A stretch of DNA of 64,000 nucleotides from Hawksworthiomyces lignivorus. Taxonomy: Eukaryota > Ascomycota > Sordariomycetes > Ophiostomatales > Ophiostomataceae. Location: contig NTMA01000078.1 in the NCBI GenBank assembly GCA_002917075.1, forward strand, positions 132,874 to 196,873, written 5' to 3'. Below, one piece after another: positions 12,281 through 25,041 of the stretch (positions are counted from its first letter, which is position 1; every line of letters begins with the position of its first letter). Under the pieces are notes generated by a model that was not told where the DNA came from, searched no databases, and saw only the letters and a program-made list of their open reading frames with translations. Position numbers and translations under genes: made by a program.

Positions 12281-13372
12281 GACATCTTCATACATAAAGG
12301 AGTAGGGTATATAGTAGCAACATTTTCCACTAATTTGTTAATACGATTAGTTACTTTATTAGTAACTTGAAAATTAAGATAACGACTATATTCGTTTATA
12401 AAAGTAATAAATAATAATATATAAAGTTGAAAATTTTAAAGGATTTTGGTTAAATCGAAAAAAGTAAGTTTTATATAAACCTTTTTATATTTTTAAAATA
12501 TTAATTTTGATTAATTTTTTAATTTTTTAATAAAAGAAAAAAAAAATAATGATTATTTATATGTATAGTTTTAAAAATAATATTTTATTAAATAAGTTAT
12601 TTATATATTTTTATTAAAAAATTAAAAAAATTAATATTTAAAAATTATAAAATATATATTAAATAAAAAAATAAATATAAAATAATAACTTTAATACAAT
12701 TTATAAATTTTTTTATAATTTTTTATTTATTTATATTATGTTAATTATATTAAAAAAAATACCGTATTAAAAAGTAGTTATAACGAATAAAAAAAAACTA
12801 AGTTTATAGAACCTTTAAATTTATAATATTTTTTCTAACTTAATTGAGGGTTCGAGAACGTAATATTTTAAAATTTAGGTACCTTATAAGGAAATAACAA
12901 TATCAATTGACTCTTAAAAAACGAAAATCTCTCTTACGTTATAATACTTTTATTATAAAAACTTCGATAACCTTAATGGTCATTGGCCAGCCCCAATTAT
13001 ATATTCAATTAATCGTATGTACTAAAACTTTTTCTTCGACTAACATAAAACGTTAAAATGGTTCGTGGGTTTATTTTATAGATTGAATACCATGTAGTTA
13101 TATCTACAAAATCGAACGAGGGACGTTAAATATCTCGACTACTTTTCGTACCAAAGATACGGTTTTGGCCCGAATAGTCTCTATAATATTTTGAAAACGT
13201 TACTCTTAGTTTATTTCTAATTAGATTAACTAAATAGTTATAAAATTATTGGGAATAAAAATTTACTCGAAGACTTATTGTAATGTGTTGTAATTATTTT
13301 AAACAATTTTGGAAAAAAAAGGGAATAGGAGGTGGTCAGAGTGGTGGTTTGGTCAGGGTGGTGGTCAAATAC
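11822..13372. mobile_element. Possible decayed TIR element, about 1.55 kb
   Basis: The 31 bp at 11822-11852 recur as reverse complement at 13342-13372 with one mismatch; both read GTATTTGACCACCACCC at the outer end. The spacing would suit a Tc1/mariner- or Fot1-sized DNA transposon, and the interior shifts to strong AT bias with stops in all frames from about 12150. I could not recognise a transposase in it, and no clear target duplication is seen. A chance pairing of two repeat copies is possible. Confidence 0.35.
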
Positions 13373-13669
13373 ATTACACTGTATAAGGTTTGGTGTAGGG
13401 GACTTTTAATACTTAATGTCAGAAATGGTTAGTTTTTAAGTAGACAGACGTCGAGGGTAAATATGTCTTTTAATTATTTTATATTATTTTAGACTATAAT
13501 TAGGTTAAATTTAATTTACTATATAGTAAGTTATTCTTTTGTGTTTACAAAATCCAACTTATTTAACAGTGACATTTATATGAGTACTAAGCACAAAATT
13601 CTACTATAGGAATACAGTGTTAGATTTAAATAATTAATTAAAGTAATATATATATTTATATAAATATAC

Positions 13670-14190
13670 TTATTAAATATAAATATAAATATATTTATTA
13701 AATATATAAATATACTTATTAAATATAAATATAAATATATTTATTAAATATAAATATAAATATATTTATTAAATATAAATATAAATATATTTATTAAATA
13801 TAAATATAAATATATTTATTAAATATAAATATAAATATATTTATTAAATATATATATAAATATATTTATTAAATATATATATAAATATATTTATTAAATA
13901 TAAATATAAATATATTTATTAAATATATATATAAATATATTTATTAAATATATATATAAATATATTTATTAAATATAAATATAAATATATTTATTAAATA
14001 TATATATAAATATATTTATTAAATATAAATATAAATATATTTATTAAATATATATATAAATATATTTATTAAATATAAATATAAATATATTTATTAAATA
14101 TATATATAAATATATTTATTAAATATAAATATAAATATACTTATTAAATATAAATATAAATATACTTATTAAATATAAATATAATTAATA
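13670..14190. repeat. AT-only minisatellite, 25-bp unit, about 21 copies
   Basis: The word TTATTAAATAT recurs every 25 bp from 13741 to 14166; the first units start at 13670, 13695 and 13716 (one shortened to 21 bp). Units differ mainly at one position (TATAAATATAAAT versus TATATATATAAAT), and a few at the edges keep a C (ATACTTATT). This is a tandem array, not a CRISPR: there are no unique spacers. Confidence 0.93.
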
Positions 14191-16348
14191 TTTAATGAAA
14201 TACATTTAAGTAACATTGAATATAAGATTTTTTTAAATCAATTATATTTAAATAAATTAAATTTTAAAACTTATATTAAAACTAATATTATATATTATAT
14301 ATTATATAATATAAATATATATTTAAATATTTTTTATAATTTTTTACTATCAAGTTTTCAAAAAATATTTCTAATTCTCATTTCTATTTACTATTGTATA
14401 TTTCATCAATATTAGAAAATTAATTTTAATATATACTTAGTTAATTTAATTAATATTAGTCAAAGATTAAAAATAATATATACATTAATTTAATATATCA
14501 ATATTAAATTGATATATTATTAACATTATACTATATAAATTTATTAATTATTATATTATGTATATAAATATAATACTTTAAATTCAAAATTCTTTCAAAA
14601 AGAATATATATAAATTGAAAATTCCCTTAAAGAAAATTTATATAAATTAAAAATTATTTTAAAGAATATTCTTAATCATTAAAGGTCTTCTTAAAAACAA
14701 AATATATTTTCGAGAGGAATAATTCTTTTTAAAAATATTTCGTAAAAAAAAATCTTATATATATAAATATTTAAAAAGATATTTATTAAAATAATGAATA
14801 AAATATTATATAAGAAAAAAATATTAAAGGAAATTATAAATGAAAATTATAGATTTTGTTTATTATTAATATAAACTTTTAAATACCGAATTTTTAATAG
14901 TATAAATAATTTATGATTAATATGTTAATACATATATTCTAATACTGTATAATATATTTAGAACAATTAAAAAACAATTATTAATAATTAGGTTTTAGTT
15001 ATATAAAACTTTTTTTAAAAGAAATGAATAATAAAATAATTAATAAAAAATATAAATATTAAAGAAAAGTATATAAATCGAAAAACTAATATTTTTCACT
15101 TAAAATATTATTAATCATTGTAGATAACTAAAAAGTATAATAAGTAAAAAGTGTTGGAAGAATTCTAATAACAATATAAATTACACTATAATATAGTCGG
15201 ACATTTATTATATATATATATCGTCGTCAATGGCGTCGAAAAAGCCGTCATAATAACTAAAACTTAAAATAATAAATCAATTAAGAAGAATAAAAAAAGA
15301 GGGAGAGAAGAGTAAAGATATAATATAGACCATACGTGTCGTTAGGATGTCGACTAACCCGGTTCTCGTAATAATTATAAGAAAATAAAGAAAAAATTAA
15401 TGGTATATAGTAATAGAAAATTAATAACTATAAAAGTGCTTTAAAGTATTTTAACTATTAATATAAGTAAAGTGATAAAATAATATATATATTAAATTAA
15501 TGTTTTTAAAAATTAAAACATTTTATAAAATTAAAAATTTATTTATGAAACTTTATACTAATATAATTACTTTAATACATACTATGGAATTATACTATAA
15601 AGTTTATTTTAATTTTAAGAAAATATTAAAAATATATTAAATTAATATATAACAATAAATTAATATGTTATTTCTAACCTTATATATAAATAACAAGAAA
15701 TTTAATAGAAAATGAATGTATTTAAAAATATTTAAAACTTTCTGAATAAAATATTTTAAATATTAAGAAAAATAAAATCACAGTTTCTAAATAAATATAA
15801 TATATATTAAATAAAAGTATAATAAAATACATAAACATAATGTATGTAATTTAATATTAATTAAATTACTCAAAATTAATAATTGAAAAATATCTATTAC
15901 TTAAATTATGAAATTTGGTTAATAAATGTTATATTATACTGATTTAAAAATATTGTTTTTAAATATATAATAAATCTTTTAAAATTCATATATAATTATA
16001 AATATCATTTAAAATTTTTTATATAAAAATAAATTTATATGTAGTTTTTACTTTAATTTTATAATAAAGTATATAGAATTATTTAACTTTACAAATAAAT
16101 AATTACTTAAAAAGTTTATATTATAAAATATTTTTGTTTTTATTTTATTAACTTTTTCTTAACTATATCGATTTTTATTATTTAGAATAAAATAAATATA
16201 TTAAAGTCTTTAATTATTTAATTTTTTATAGTTATATAATTTATCAAAATTAATTTTATTTTAATTTTATATAAAATAAAATTTCAAATTTTTATAAATT
16301 TCAAATTTTTATAAGTTAATAAATTAAATTGAATTTATTATTTTGTAT
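14191..16348. other. AT-rich unassigned sequence
   Basis: Heavily decayed DNA with no recognisable element. A slightly GC-richer stretch at about 15220-15370 holds CG-containing words but no readable protein. Confidence 0.5.
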
Positions 16349-16904
16349 TATTAAACCTAATACGGTACTACTACGGTGGATGCTTGTACCTATTGTTTAT
16401 ATAAGCATTACTGTTATATAGGTTGAATTTTTCTAAATAGGAGGATATAGTTTACTAGATAGTAGGTTAAGATTTAGTCTAATTATGGCCTAAAATAATA
16501 TAGAGCATTTGGAAGATTTGTTTATCCTCGAGAGTGCCTTGGTGTAGACCGTTGGGCAGACAGAGGATATTGTCATAATAGTTAGTCGATTCTTTTATTT
16601 TTCTTATTCAAAAATCATTTTGGAGAAAAATAATTTCGTAAACGTCCTGACCTTTTCCAAAACTTTAAGTACCAAGAGGACGGTAAGAGTATAAGACGTA
16701 GAAAACTCTTTTCTCAATAGTCCTACATTAGTCCCCATAGCTATACTAGTTGGATCGATATTGAATTCATAAATTAATATCAAATTGATTAACTTACAAG
16801 ACCTTATAGGCCGTATATGTTCTACAAGACCTTAGTCAATTAGTACTTACTCTATGATAACCTATTTTTCTATATATAGTACAATAAGGTATTATAACTT
16901 AATA
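16349..16904 (-). mobile_element. 604-bp-family element, decayed copy (556 bp)
   Basis: Aligns by eye along its whole length with the copies at 32961-33564 (same direction) and 34251-34854 and 21739-22710 (opposite). It begins TATTAAACCTAATACGG, where the better copies have TGTTAAACCTGACACGG, and ends AACTTAATA for CTCAACA: G-to-A and C-to-T changes throughout. It lacks most of the 17-bp tandem repeat present in the 604-bp copies. Confidence 0.85.
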
Positions 16905-19312
16905 GTTATTAATTATATATTTACTTTACTTAACTTTATTATTACACTATAAATTTCTAACCAATTTAATTTTAATTATATTACTTAAGATTATATTTTT
17001 ATACTTTAAACTTTCTCGATATTAACTCAAAAACTTAATTGAATCTATATAAATATAAAAATAATTAAATAAATTATTAATTTTTATTATATTATTATTA
17101 TTAATTTATTCTATAATTAAATTTAAATATTAAATCTATTATACTATTATTAAATTAGATACTATAATTTATATTTTTATTTTATTTACATCTTAATTTT
17201 TATTTATTATTATAAGTTAAATTATTATACCGAATTAATTAATTACTCTTATTAATCGAAAAAATACATAAATCAAGAATTATTTAAATATAACCTTAAA
17301 ACTACAAAAGGATATACATTCGACAAAATAATATAAAATATTAATTATAAATTTTAAAAATTTTTAAAATAAACTCAACTTTATAATTATGTTTTAATAA
17401 AATTTTATAACTTATATTAAAAAGTTTTATACTAATATTTTTTTAAATTTTATCAATTAAATTATTATTACCGATAAATGTTCATTAATTATTTTAATAT
17501 TCTTTATTATTATTTTAAAATTAATTGAACTTTTATTTTATTGTAAAAAAAATAAAACTTAATAATTTATAACTTTATTAAATATTATAAATAAAACTAT
17601 AAGAAATTAATAATTTATTCTTTTATTAATACTACTCAAAAAATTTCCCGATAATTTAGATAAATAATTAACGATAATTATTTTACAAACGTCGTTATTT
17701 ACTTTTTTTTTAATAATATATATTAAATTAAATAGAAACTAATAATGCAATTATTTTATTGTTAGTAAATATTTAGAATATATTTCATAATATAAATTAT
17801 TATGTTTTAATTATATTATGACTTTAGTTTTTAAAAATTATATTTATTTTATAAAACTTATTGATATTTATTAAATATTTTAATTTTTTCCCTTTTTTCA
17901 TAACTCTTTTTCTTATCTTTTATGTTATTTTGTATTTTATTTAAAATATTATTATTATAAAGTTATTGAATAGTAGTAATTTTTAATTATAAATATTAAT
18001 TAAAAATAATAAACTTATTCTTTTTAATAAAAAAAGTCTATAGCTTAGTTTTCGATCAAATTTAATTTAAATTTTCTTTTAATAATATAACTCATTTTAG
18101 GTCCTTGGGACAAAGTCTTCACTATACCTATTTGGTAGCTACGATGGTAAAGTTCGGACGAAGATCTACAATAACCCGTTTTAGTTAATAACTTTAATTA
18201 AAAAAATATTATTAAAACTTTCAGTAGTCTGTTTTATTAACGTTTTATATTTGAACGTTAAATATATAAATCATTTATATAAATATGATAAAAACTTGTA
18301 TTAATAATAATTGTAAATTAAATTATCTTTTATATATATTCTTCATAAATCTCAACTATATCAATTAATAAATTAGATTTAATAAATTAATAAAGATATA
18401 ATAACGAATATATTTATTCAAAGTTTTTAAAAACTTTAAAACTGTATTTTTCTATTATTATATAAAATATTTTAGATTAGTTATTTTATAAATATTTATT
18501 AAATAATTTTAAAATTAAAAATATAAATAATTAAATATTATATTATATATTACATGAAATAAAATCGTAATGACAATTTTAGTTATTAATTTATTTAAAA
18601 ATAAATATAATAGATTATTGAATGATAAATTCTAAAATAATATTAAATATATTGTAAAAATTATAAATTCTATCATTAAATATATTTTAAATAACTATAA
18701 TTATTTAGCTATTAAAAGTAACAAAACCAAATATTATAAATTCTGTATCATAAAAAATATTCAAGTTACATAAAATATTTATTTAAGTATATATTAACAA
18801 TATTATAATCTTAAGTTATACTTAAAAATAATATTTATAATACTTCAAAATCACATTTACTATATTGAAACAATATACATTATAAATTTCATTTAAGAAA
18901 TCTTTCATTAGATTTTCAATAATATAATATTTAAGGTATATTTTCAACGATATAAAAATATAAATAATAAATAATTATATAATAATATTTATATAACTTT
19001 CATCTTAAAATTCCTTAAATATATTCCGTAGATTCTTAAAAAAATAAAACACCTTAAATTCAATATTTTATAATACGACGTAAAAATCAAAGTATTATAA
19101 AGATCTTTCCAATTGATTTAAAAAAAAAGAAGAAACTTAAGAAAACTTAAATGATATAATTCCATAAACGGAAAAAAAATCACCTTAGAATTAATTTATT
19201 TATTGTAAGATAAAATTTAATCTTTCGAAATATTATGTAAAGATCTCTAATGCTCAATAAAACTTTATAATTATATTCCGATTTCTTTTATTTATTTTGA
19301 AGTTGATATAAT
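16905..19312. other. AT-rich unassigned sequence
   Basis: No readable element. A GC-richer patch at about 18100-18180 may be reverse-transcriptase debris on the minus strand, but the resemblance is too weak to claim. Confidence 0.45.
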
Positions 19313-21000
19313 CAATGTTGTGAAATTAGTCTATTAGTCTAGTTCGAGGTCGGACTAATATCAATGGACTAATATTAGTCCAGACTAATTTTAATGAGAC
19401 TAATGAACTAATATAAATACATATAAATATAAATATTATATAAAGTTTTTAATAAGACTCATAAAGAATTACTAAAATTTTAATAACTATTAAATAATCT
19501 TCTATATCTTCATCACTATCAAATAATTCTTTTTCTAACTCTATTAAGGCCTTAAATTTCCAACTTTTTAATAAAAAATTTTTGACCTTATTAGGCAATA
19601 ACCTATTCCCCTTTTTTAAGTAATGACATTATTAGTCATAGAAAATGTGCTTTCAATAGTAGCAAAGGTAGCAGGAATTGTTAAATATCGTCTAACTGAA
19701 ATACTTAGAGGAGAGTATTTTAATATGTATATTATAAAATTAATATAATTTACTTCTTTGAGTTTTTCATTTTCTGAAATATATATAATATATTCTTCTC
19801 TTAATGATGATTTAGATATATATAATTCTTCGTCTGAATCATCATTATTATTAGATGACAATGACGATGAAGCATTATAAATATTATTAAATTTTTCTTT
19901 AAGTTTATATCTATTAGTAAAACTTTATTAATAACAATATAAATATCTAAAAACTTACTCATAATATTCATCTTTTAATAAATTTATAACGTCTCCTTTC
20001 ATATAGGAATAGTGATATAATAAACCATTCTCTTTAAAATATTTTATTTTAAACCTAGGCTCTAAAATATGATTTAAAATATATGATTAATAATTAATTA
20101 GGATATTAGACGTTAATTGTTATGGAAAATAGTTTTCTAACTTTATTATACGATTTTTTATAGAAGTAATAAAGTTATTAAAATAAATAATCAAAATTAT
20201 AAATAATTAATATATAACTTACTAATTCTGGTGTATTTTGTTTTTCAGAATTAAAACGAATTATTAAATTATTAAATTTATTATATATATATAATAAAGT
20301 TATAGAACTTAACCTTATATTTTAATAGTAGGGTTTATTTTTTTAATATTTGAATAAGATTTTTAATAACAACCCATTTTTTAAAATTTAAAAATAATTT
20401 TTAGACTCGTTAATCGCCGTACTATTATTAATATAAATTGATGGTTCTTTTAAACTAAAAAAAAGACTTTTAACATATAATAAGTTTGATTCCATCTTGT
20501 AACATTATCTAATTGATTAGTTAGTAAAAAATAAAGAATAAATATTAATTAAACAATTAATATTAACCTAAAGAAATAAATTTAATATTACAATTTCAAA
20601 AAGTAATTCGGTTTGCCGAATAGCTATTTTTATACTATATTGTAATAATTCTCAAATTTCGTATTTATATTCAAGTAATATAACAATTCATCATATGCGA
20701 TTAAAAATAATTATCAATTAAAATTAATAAAATAATATAAATTTAAATAATAATTAAAACTAATTATTATTATTACTATTAAATAAATTAATTGAATATT
20801 TGGTTATAAATTCAATCGTTGTTGAATTAGAAATATAATTGTTTAATATATCTCTTACGACTAAATTTATAATATATACAACATATTAAATATCGTTATT
20901 AAATTTCAAATATAATAATCTATTATATTCTTTTTAAAATAAATTCATAAATATATTATTATTCGAAACGTTGTCTCCGGTGATACTAATTATAAATTAA

Positions 21001-21032
<32 letters not shown>

Positions 21033-22027
21033 ATTAATATTTAACACTGAATATTCTTCAAGAATATTTAAAAATTCAATATAAATATATTGACCGGTAT
21101 ATAATTTTGTTAATTTATTAAAACCCAAGAAAACTAGATATATATTTTAATAAAACTTGATTTAAAAATATTAATTTACCTATAAGTTTATAAATCAATT
21201 TAAAATCGGAGTTTATATAGGCCGATATAACACCTATAAAGGCTGTTTATTATATAAGTCCATATATTAAACATTGTAGAAAAACTACCAAACGTTTTAA
21301 TATTTTCTTCAAGTTTAGTATTATATTTATAATTTTTGTTCGATTAATAATAAAAAGTTAATTTAAATAATTAATTAATTTTATTAATTAAAATTTAAAT
21401 ATTACAATTTAAACTTATTGATTATAATATTCTAATAAATCTTTAAATGAATTAAATTCAAGAATATTAAAAGATAAATTATTATGAATAATAAAATTAA
21501 GTATTTTATTATAAGTCTCGTTTTCGCTGAAATCAATTTCCGTATTTTTATTAGATCGAATTCGTTTTCGTGATATTAAATTAAAAAACCACCAATGTTT
21601 TTTTATAACTATATCAACTATTAAATTATTAATATATATATATAACTTTTTAGTAATGCTTTTTTTGTTCTTTATTATAAGTTATATTTGAATAATGTCA
21701 TTTATAATGTCGTACATAATTCGAACTTATGAAATTTTTGTTGAGCTACAGCATCTCACCGCACCATAGAGCAACAGGTCACAGCAGAGTAAGCACTAAT
21801 TGACTAGGGCCTTACAGGGCATGCAGGGCCTTAAGGCCTTGTAATATGATCAAATTTGACACCAAGCTTATAAATTCAATAACTAACCAGCCAGTATATC
21901 TATAGGGACCAATGTGGGACTGTTGAGAAGAGAATTTTCTGCTTCTCATAGTCCTATCGTCGTCTTGGCACTCAGAGCTTTGGATAAGGCCAGGGTGCTC
22001 ACGCAACTATTTTTCCGCAAAATGATT

Positions 22028-22166
22028 TGTTAGGATACACAGGCCAGAGAGCCTCTGAGGCGCCTAATATACGCTAGTGTGAGGGAATATCAGCACGTTG
22101 TGCTGATATTGACGATCTTTTTTGGATTATTGGCACAGTTGGTAAACCCTCACACCAATCGTAACA
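22028..22166 (-). mobile_element. 139-bp TGTTA...TAACA element (copy B), TGATT target duplication
   Basis: Reverse-complement relative of copy A. TGATT occurs at 22023-22027 and 22167-22171; the uninterrupted site is seen in the 34251-34854 element (CGCAAAACCATTTTTG). It holds a hairpin with perfect 11-bp arms AATATCAGCAC / GTGCTGATATT and a 3-nt loop, plus GTGTGAGGG and CCCTCACAC as a wider inverted pair. Confidence 0.88.
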
Positions 22167-22267
22167 TGATTTTTGTATGCGAAAAATCAAAAATCGACTC
22201 ACCACTATGGCAATATCCCCTGCCTGCCCAACGGTCTGCTCCAAGGCACCCTCGAGGATAAGCAAGC

Positions 22268-22538
22268 TGTAATGGGCCAGAGCCCCGAGGGCGACCCAGG
22301 GCGAGCCCAGGGCCAGAGATCAGACTGACGGGCCCAGCGGGGAGACCGGGGAGGGCAGTCGGTCGCCAGGGCGACCTACCGGCCCACTTGCCCCTGACGC
22401 CCCTATTTCAACCAGGAGCTTCGCTCCTGGGAGTCGAAGAAGAGCCTTCTTTCTTCTGTATCTTTAGTCTTTCGTTATTCTAGGCGTATACTATTGCCTC
22501 AGGGCTCTCCTCTGTCCATCGCCAGCAGACCCCTTACA
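22268..22538 (+). mobile_element. Solo LTR, 271 bp, TGTAA...TTACA, CAAGC target duplication
   Basis: Begins TGTAATGGGCCAGAGCCC and ends CCCCTTACA. CAAGC is duplicated at 22263-22267 and 22539-22543. GC-rich (GGGCCAGAGCCC, GGGCGACC words), in sharp contrast to its surroundings. A shorter copy of the same family lies at 26993-27205. No internal retrotransposon of this family is in the window. Confidence 0.88.
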
Positions 22539-23885
22539 CAAGCCTCCCAACTACCCTATACTATTTTAGGTCATAACTAGGCTAGATTCGAACTTACTAA
22601 CTAGTAAGTTATACCTTCCTGCTCAGAAAAATTCAACCTATATAACAGTGATGCTTATGTAGGCAGTAGAACCAAGAATCCACCGTAGTAGTACCGTGTT
22701 AGGTTTAACATTATTAAAGTTCGATTTTTTTATAACCACAACTAAAATAAATAATATTAATATCTTAAATAATAATTATTAATATAAATAAAAAACATAC
22801 CTAGTACATTTAACTAATACACGTCGAAGCTCGTTTGGATTATAAGGTAATAAAAATCTTTTAACCAATTTATTATTAATTATATATATAGATGAATCTT
22901 CCCCATTTAATATATAATCGATATTATTTAAATGAGATTATGTATTAACTCTTTCTAAATTAGTTTCTTTACTACTATTATTAAGAATAAATGAAGAATT
23001 AATTTCAGAATCAGTATTAATATTAGTAGCCGTATATTCGTCTGAATCCATATTCAAATAAAATATAGCGGATACAAAATATTTGAAATTTTAAAAAGGG
23101 GATATTGGTTTATTATATAAATAAATATAGATTTTTTAAATAAATTATTGAACTTTTTTATAAATTGATAATTATATTATTGATTAAACTATTGAATTTT
23201 TAAATTATTAATTAAATTATCGATTCTTAAGTAATTTTATTTTTCTAAGAAGTTTTTTGTTATTTTTAATTCAAAACTTATATATAAGAATAATACTTTA
23301 TTTCTTTTTTCGTTTATTCTCTATAATTATATTTCATTGAAAATACATCAACTTCGTTATAAATTATATAGGTATAGCTTTTCTATAACTTTATTTTAGT
23401 TAGACCAATTAAAATATATATATATATATATATATAGTATATTTTATTTATAGATATAGTTTATTTCTTATGACACTATTTTTTGTTAGGTAAGTTATAG
23501 TTAAGGCTAACGTTTACTAGATTTTTAAATATTTAGTTATTTTTTAACTATATAAATTATTAATAATTATATTATTAGTTTAATTATTCTGCAAACTTGT
23601 TTAAAAATGCGGAGCGCGCGCTCACTTTAAAGTAATACCGATATTAGGATTTAAATACTTAAACGAAGTTTAACAAAGCTAATACCAGACTAAATAATAC
23701 GGACTAAGCCTAATCCGGGACTGAACTAATACGAATATTAGTTCATGTTAGTTAGTCGGGACCAAGGTTGGAAAAAAAATTATATTTATATTTATTTTAT
23801 TTAATATATTCATTTAATATAATATATAATAAATAAGGATTTAATGAAAAATATTAAATAGAAACTAACTAATTCATTTAAGTCT

Positions 23886-25030
23886 TTAATTTTTAACTAT
23901 ATCAAACAATAACTTATTTCTAGGCCTAATACTTATACTATTAGTAACTGAAAAAATTGTTTCTATAACAATAGATGTAACAGGAATAACTAAATGTTGT
24001 TCTGTTAAAATACTTATTTAAGACAGAGAATGTTTAATTATATAGTCTTTAATAATCTAAAGGATTGGTCTTAAATTGTATTAGTAGAAATAATTATAAA
24101 TAATTATAAATAATTATAAGTAATTACTAATCTTTCAATCTTCTTCATCCTCAAATAAATAAATTGTTATTTTATCTTTTATTAACGATTTAAAAACATA
24201 TAAATTGTTTTCTCATCCGTTTGTATTAACGTTAGTAGTATGATGTATATCTTCGTAATTTAATTCGTCGAATGATAAAGTAGGATTAGTAATTATATTT
24301 GAAATTGGATTTATTAAATTTTTTATACTAGTAAAATAAATAATTAAATATTTATAAGTTATAAATAAATTTTAAACAAAAAGAACTTATTATATTTGGT
24401 TTTTAATAAATTAATAATATTAAGGTGAATATTCGAATAATGATATAATAAACCATTTCTTTAAATGAATTATTTTTAATCTCGAGTCTGAAATTAAACT
24501 TAAAATAAAAGATTTATAAGTCATAATTCATATAGGAAATTAGTTTTCAAGTTTAATAATACTATTATTAATAATAGTAATAAAATTATTAGAAGATATA
24601 ATCTAAAATAATTATTAGTAAATTGTAATAATTATTAATAAATAAGAACTCATTAATTCAATATTATATCTTAATTTAATAATAAAAAATTTAATAATAT
24701 TTATTAATTTATTATAAATTACTTATATAAATAATAAACTTTTTGATAAAGTCGTATAAATTTGACTTTGTAATTTAATATAAGGGTTTAAAAAAACCTC
24801 GAAATAATAATAAATATTTCAATAATTATCCATTTATTAAACGTTAAAAACTCGATTTGAATGATTTTTTAGTTATAATTCTATAAACGTACATTAAAGG
24901 TATTTTACATAGTAAAGATATCTTTAATATATAATGAATTAAATTCCATTTTGTTATATTAATATTTAATAATTAATAATAATTAAATTTTACTAACCTA
25001 AAAGAATTATTTTTTTATCGTCTTTTTCAA
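23886..25030 (-). pseudogene. Second hAT transposase remnant (C-terminal part)
   Basis: Minus-strand translation from about 24035 reads HLVIPVTSIVIETIFSV and then RPRNKLLFDIVKN before a TAA at 23886-23888: the hAT dimerisation motif again, in a sequence distinct from the element at 19313-23771. Upstream (24500-24860) it parallels the first hAT copy at about 20100-20400. The N-terminal part is cut off where the gypsy LTR begins at 25042. No terminal repeats identified. Confidence 0.7.
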
Positions 25031-25041
25031 TCATTATTTAA

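Larger units (their letters stand above)
21739..22710 (+). mobile_element. 604-bp-family element split by two later insertions
   Basis: Begins TGTTGAGCTACAGCATC and ends GTTAGGTTTAACA. Compared with the intact copy at 34251-34854 it contains two extra blocks: a 139-bp element (22028-22166) and a 271-bp solo LTR (22268-22538), each with a perfect 5-bp target duplication. It lacks most of the 17-bp tandem units. It lies inside the hAT element, so insertion order can be read: hAT, then this, then the two small elements. Confidence 0.88.
19450..23051 (-). pseudogene. hAT transposase pseudogene
   Basis: The minus-strand frame begins with ATG at 23051 and reads an acidic N-terminus (MDSDEYTATN...) for about 37 codons before the first stop. 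It is then broken by many stops and by the insertion at 21739-22710. The C-terminus is readable at 19861-19616: RYLTIPATFATIESTFS matches the IPATSA..E..FS core of the hAT C-terminal dimerisation domain, followed by an acidic tail (ELEKELFDSDEDIEDY). Stops and G-to-A/C-to-T changes fit RIP. The active form would have been a cut-and-paste transposase; this copy cannot make one. Confidence 0.8.
19313..23771 (-). mobile_element. hAT-family DNA transposon remnant with nested insertions
   Basis: The left end reads CAATGTTGTGAAATTAG and the right end, reverse complemented, CAACCTTGGTCCCGAC. Just inside both ends lie clusters of GACTAAT/ATTAGTC words (19325-19425 and 23680-23757), typical of subterminal transposase-binding repeats of hAT elements. 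The interior carries a minus-strand transposase with a hAT dimerisation domain. Net of the inserted 604-bp-family element, the body is about 3.5 kb. I could not find an 8-bp target duplication, so the exact ends are approximate. Confidence 0.7.

Noticed and set aside
13670..14190. CRISPR-like regular array
   Set aside because: The 25-bp units are contiguous with no unique spacers, are pure A/T and lie in a eukaryotic genome; it is a minisatellite.
18080..18180. Reverse-transcriptase fragment on the minus strand
   Set aside because: A stretch reading RVIVDLRPNFTIVAT looks faintly like a retroelement palm motif, but the neighbourhood does not continue the match.
22560..22620. tRNA-like B-box (GTTCGAATC on the minus strand)
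   Set aside because: The same position differs in the other three copies of the 604-bp element, and no cloverleaf or A-box can be formed.
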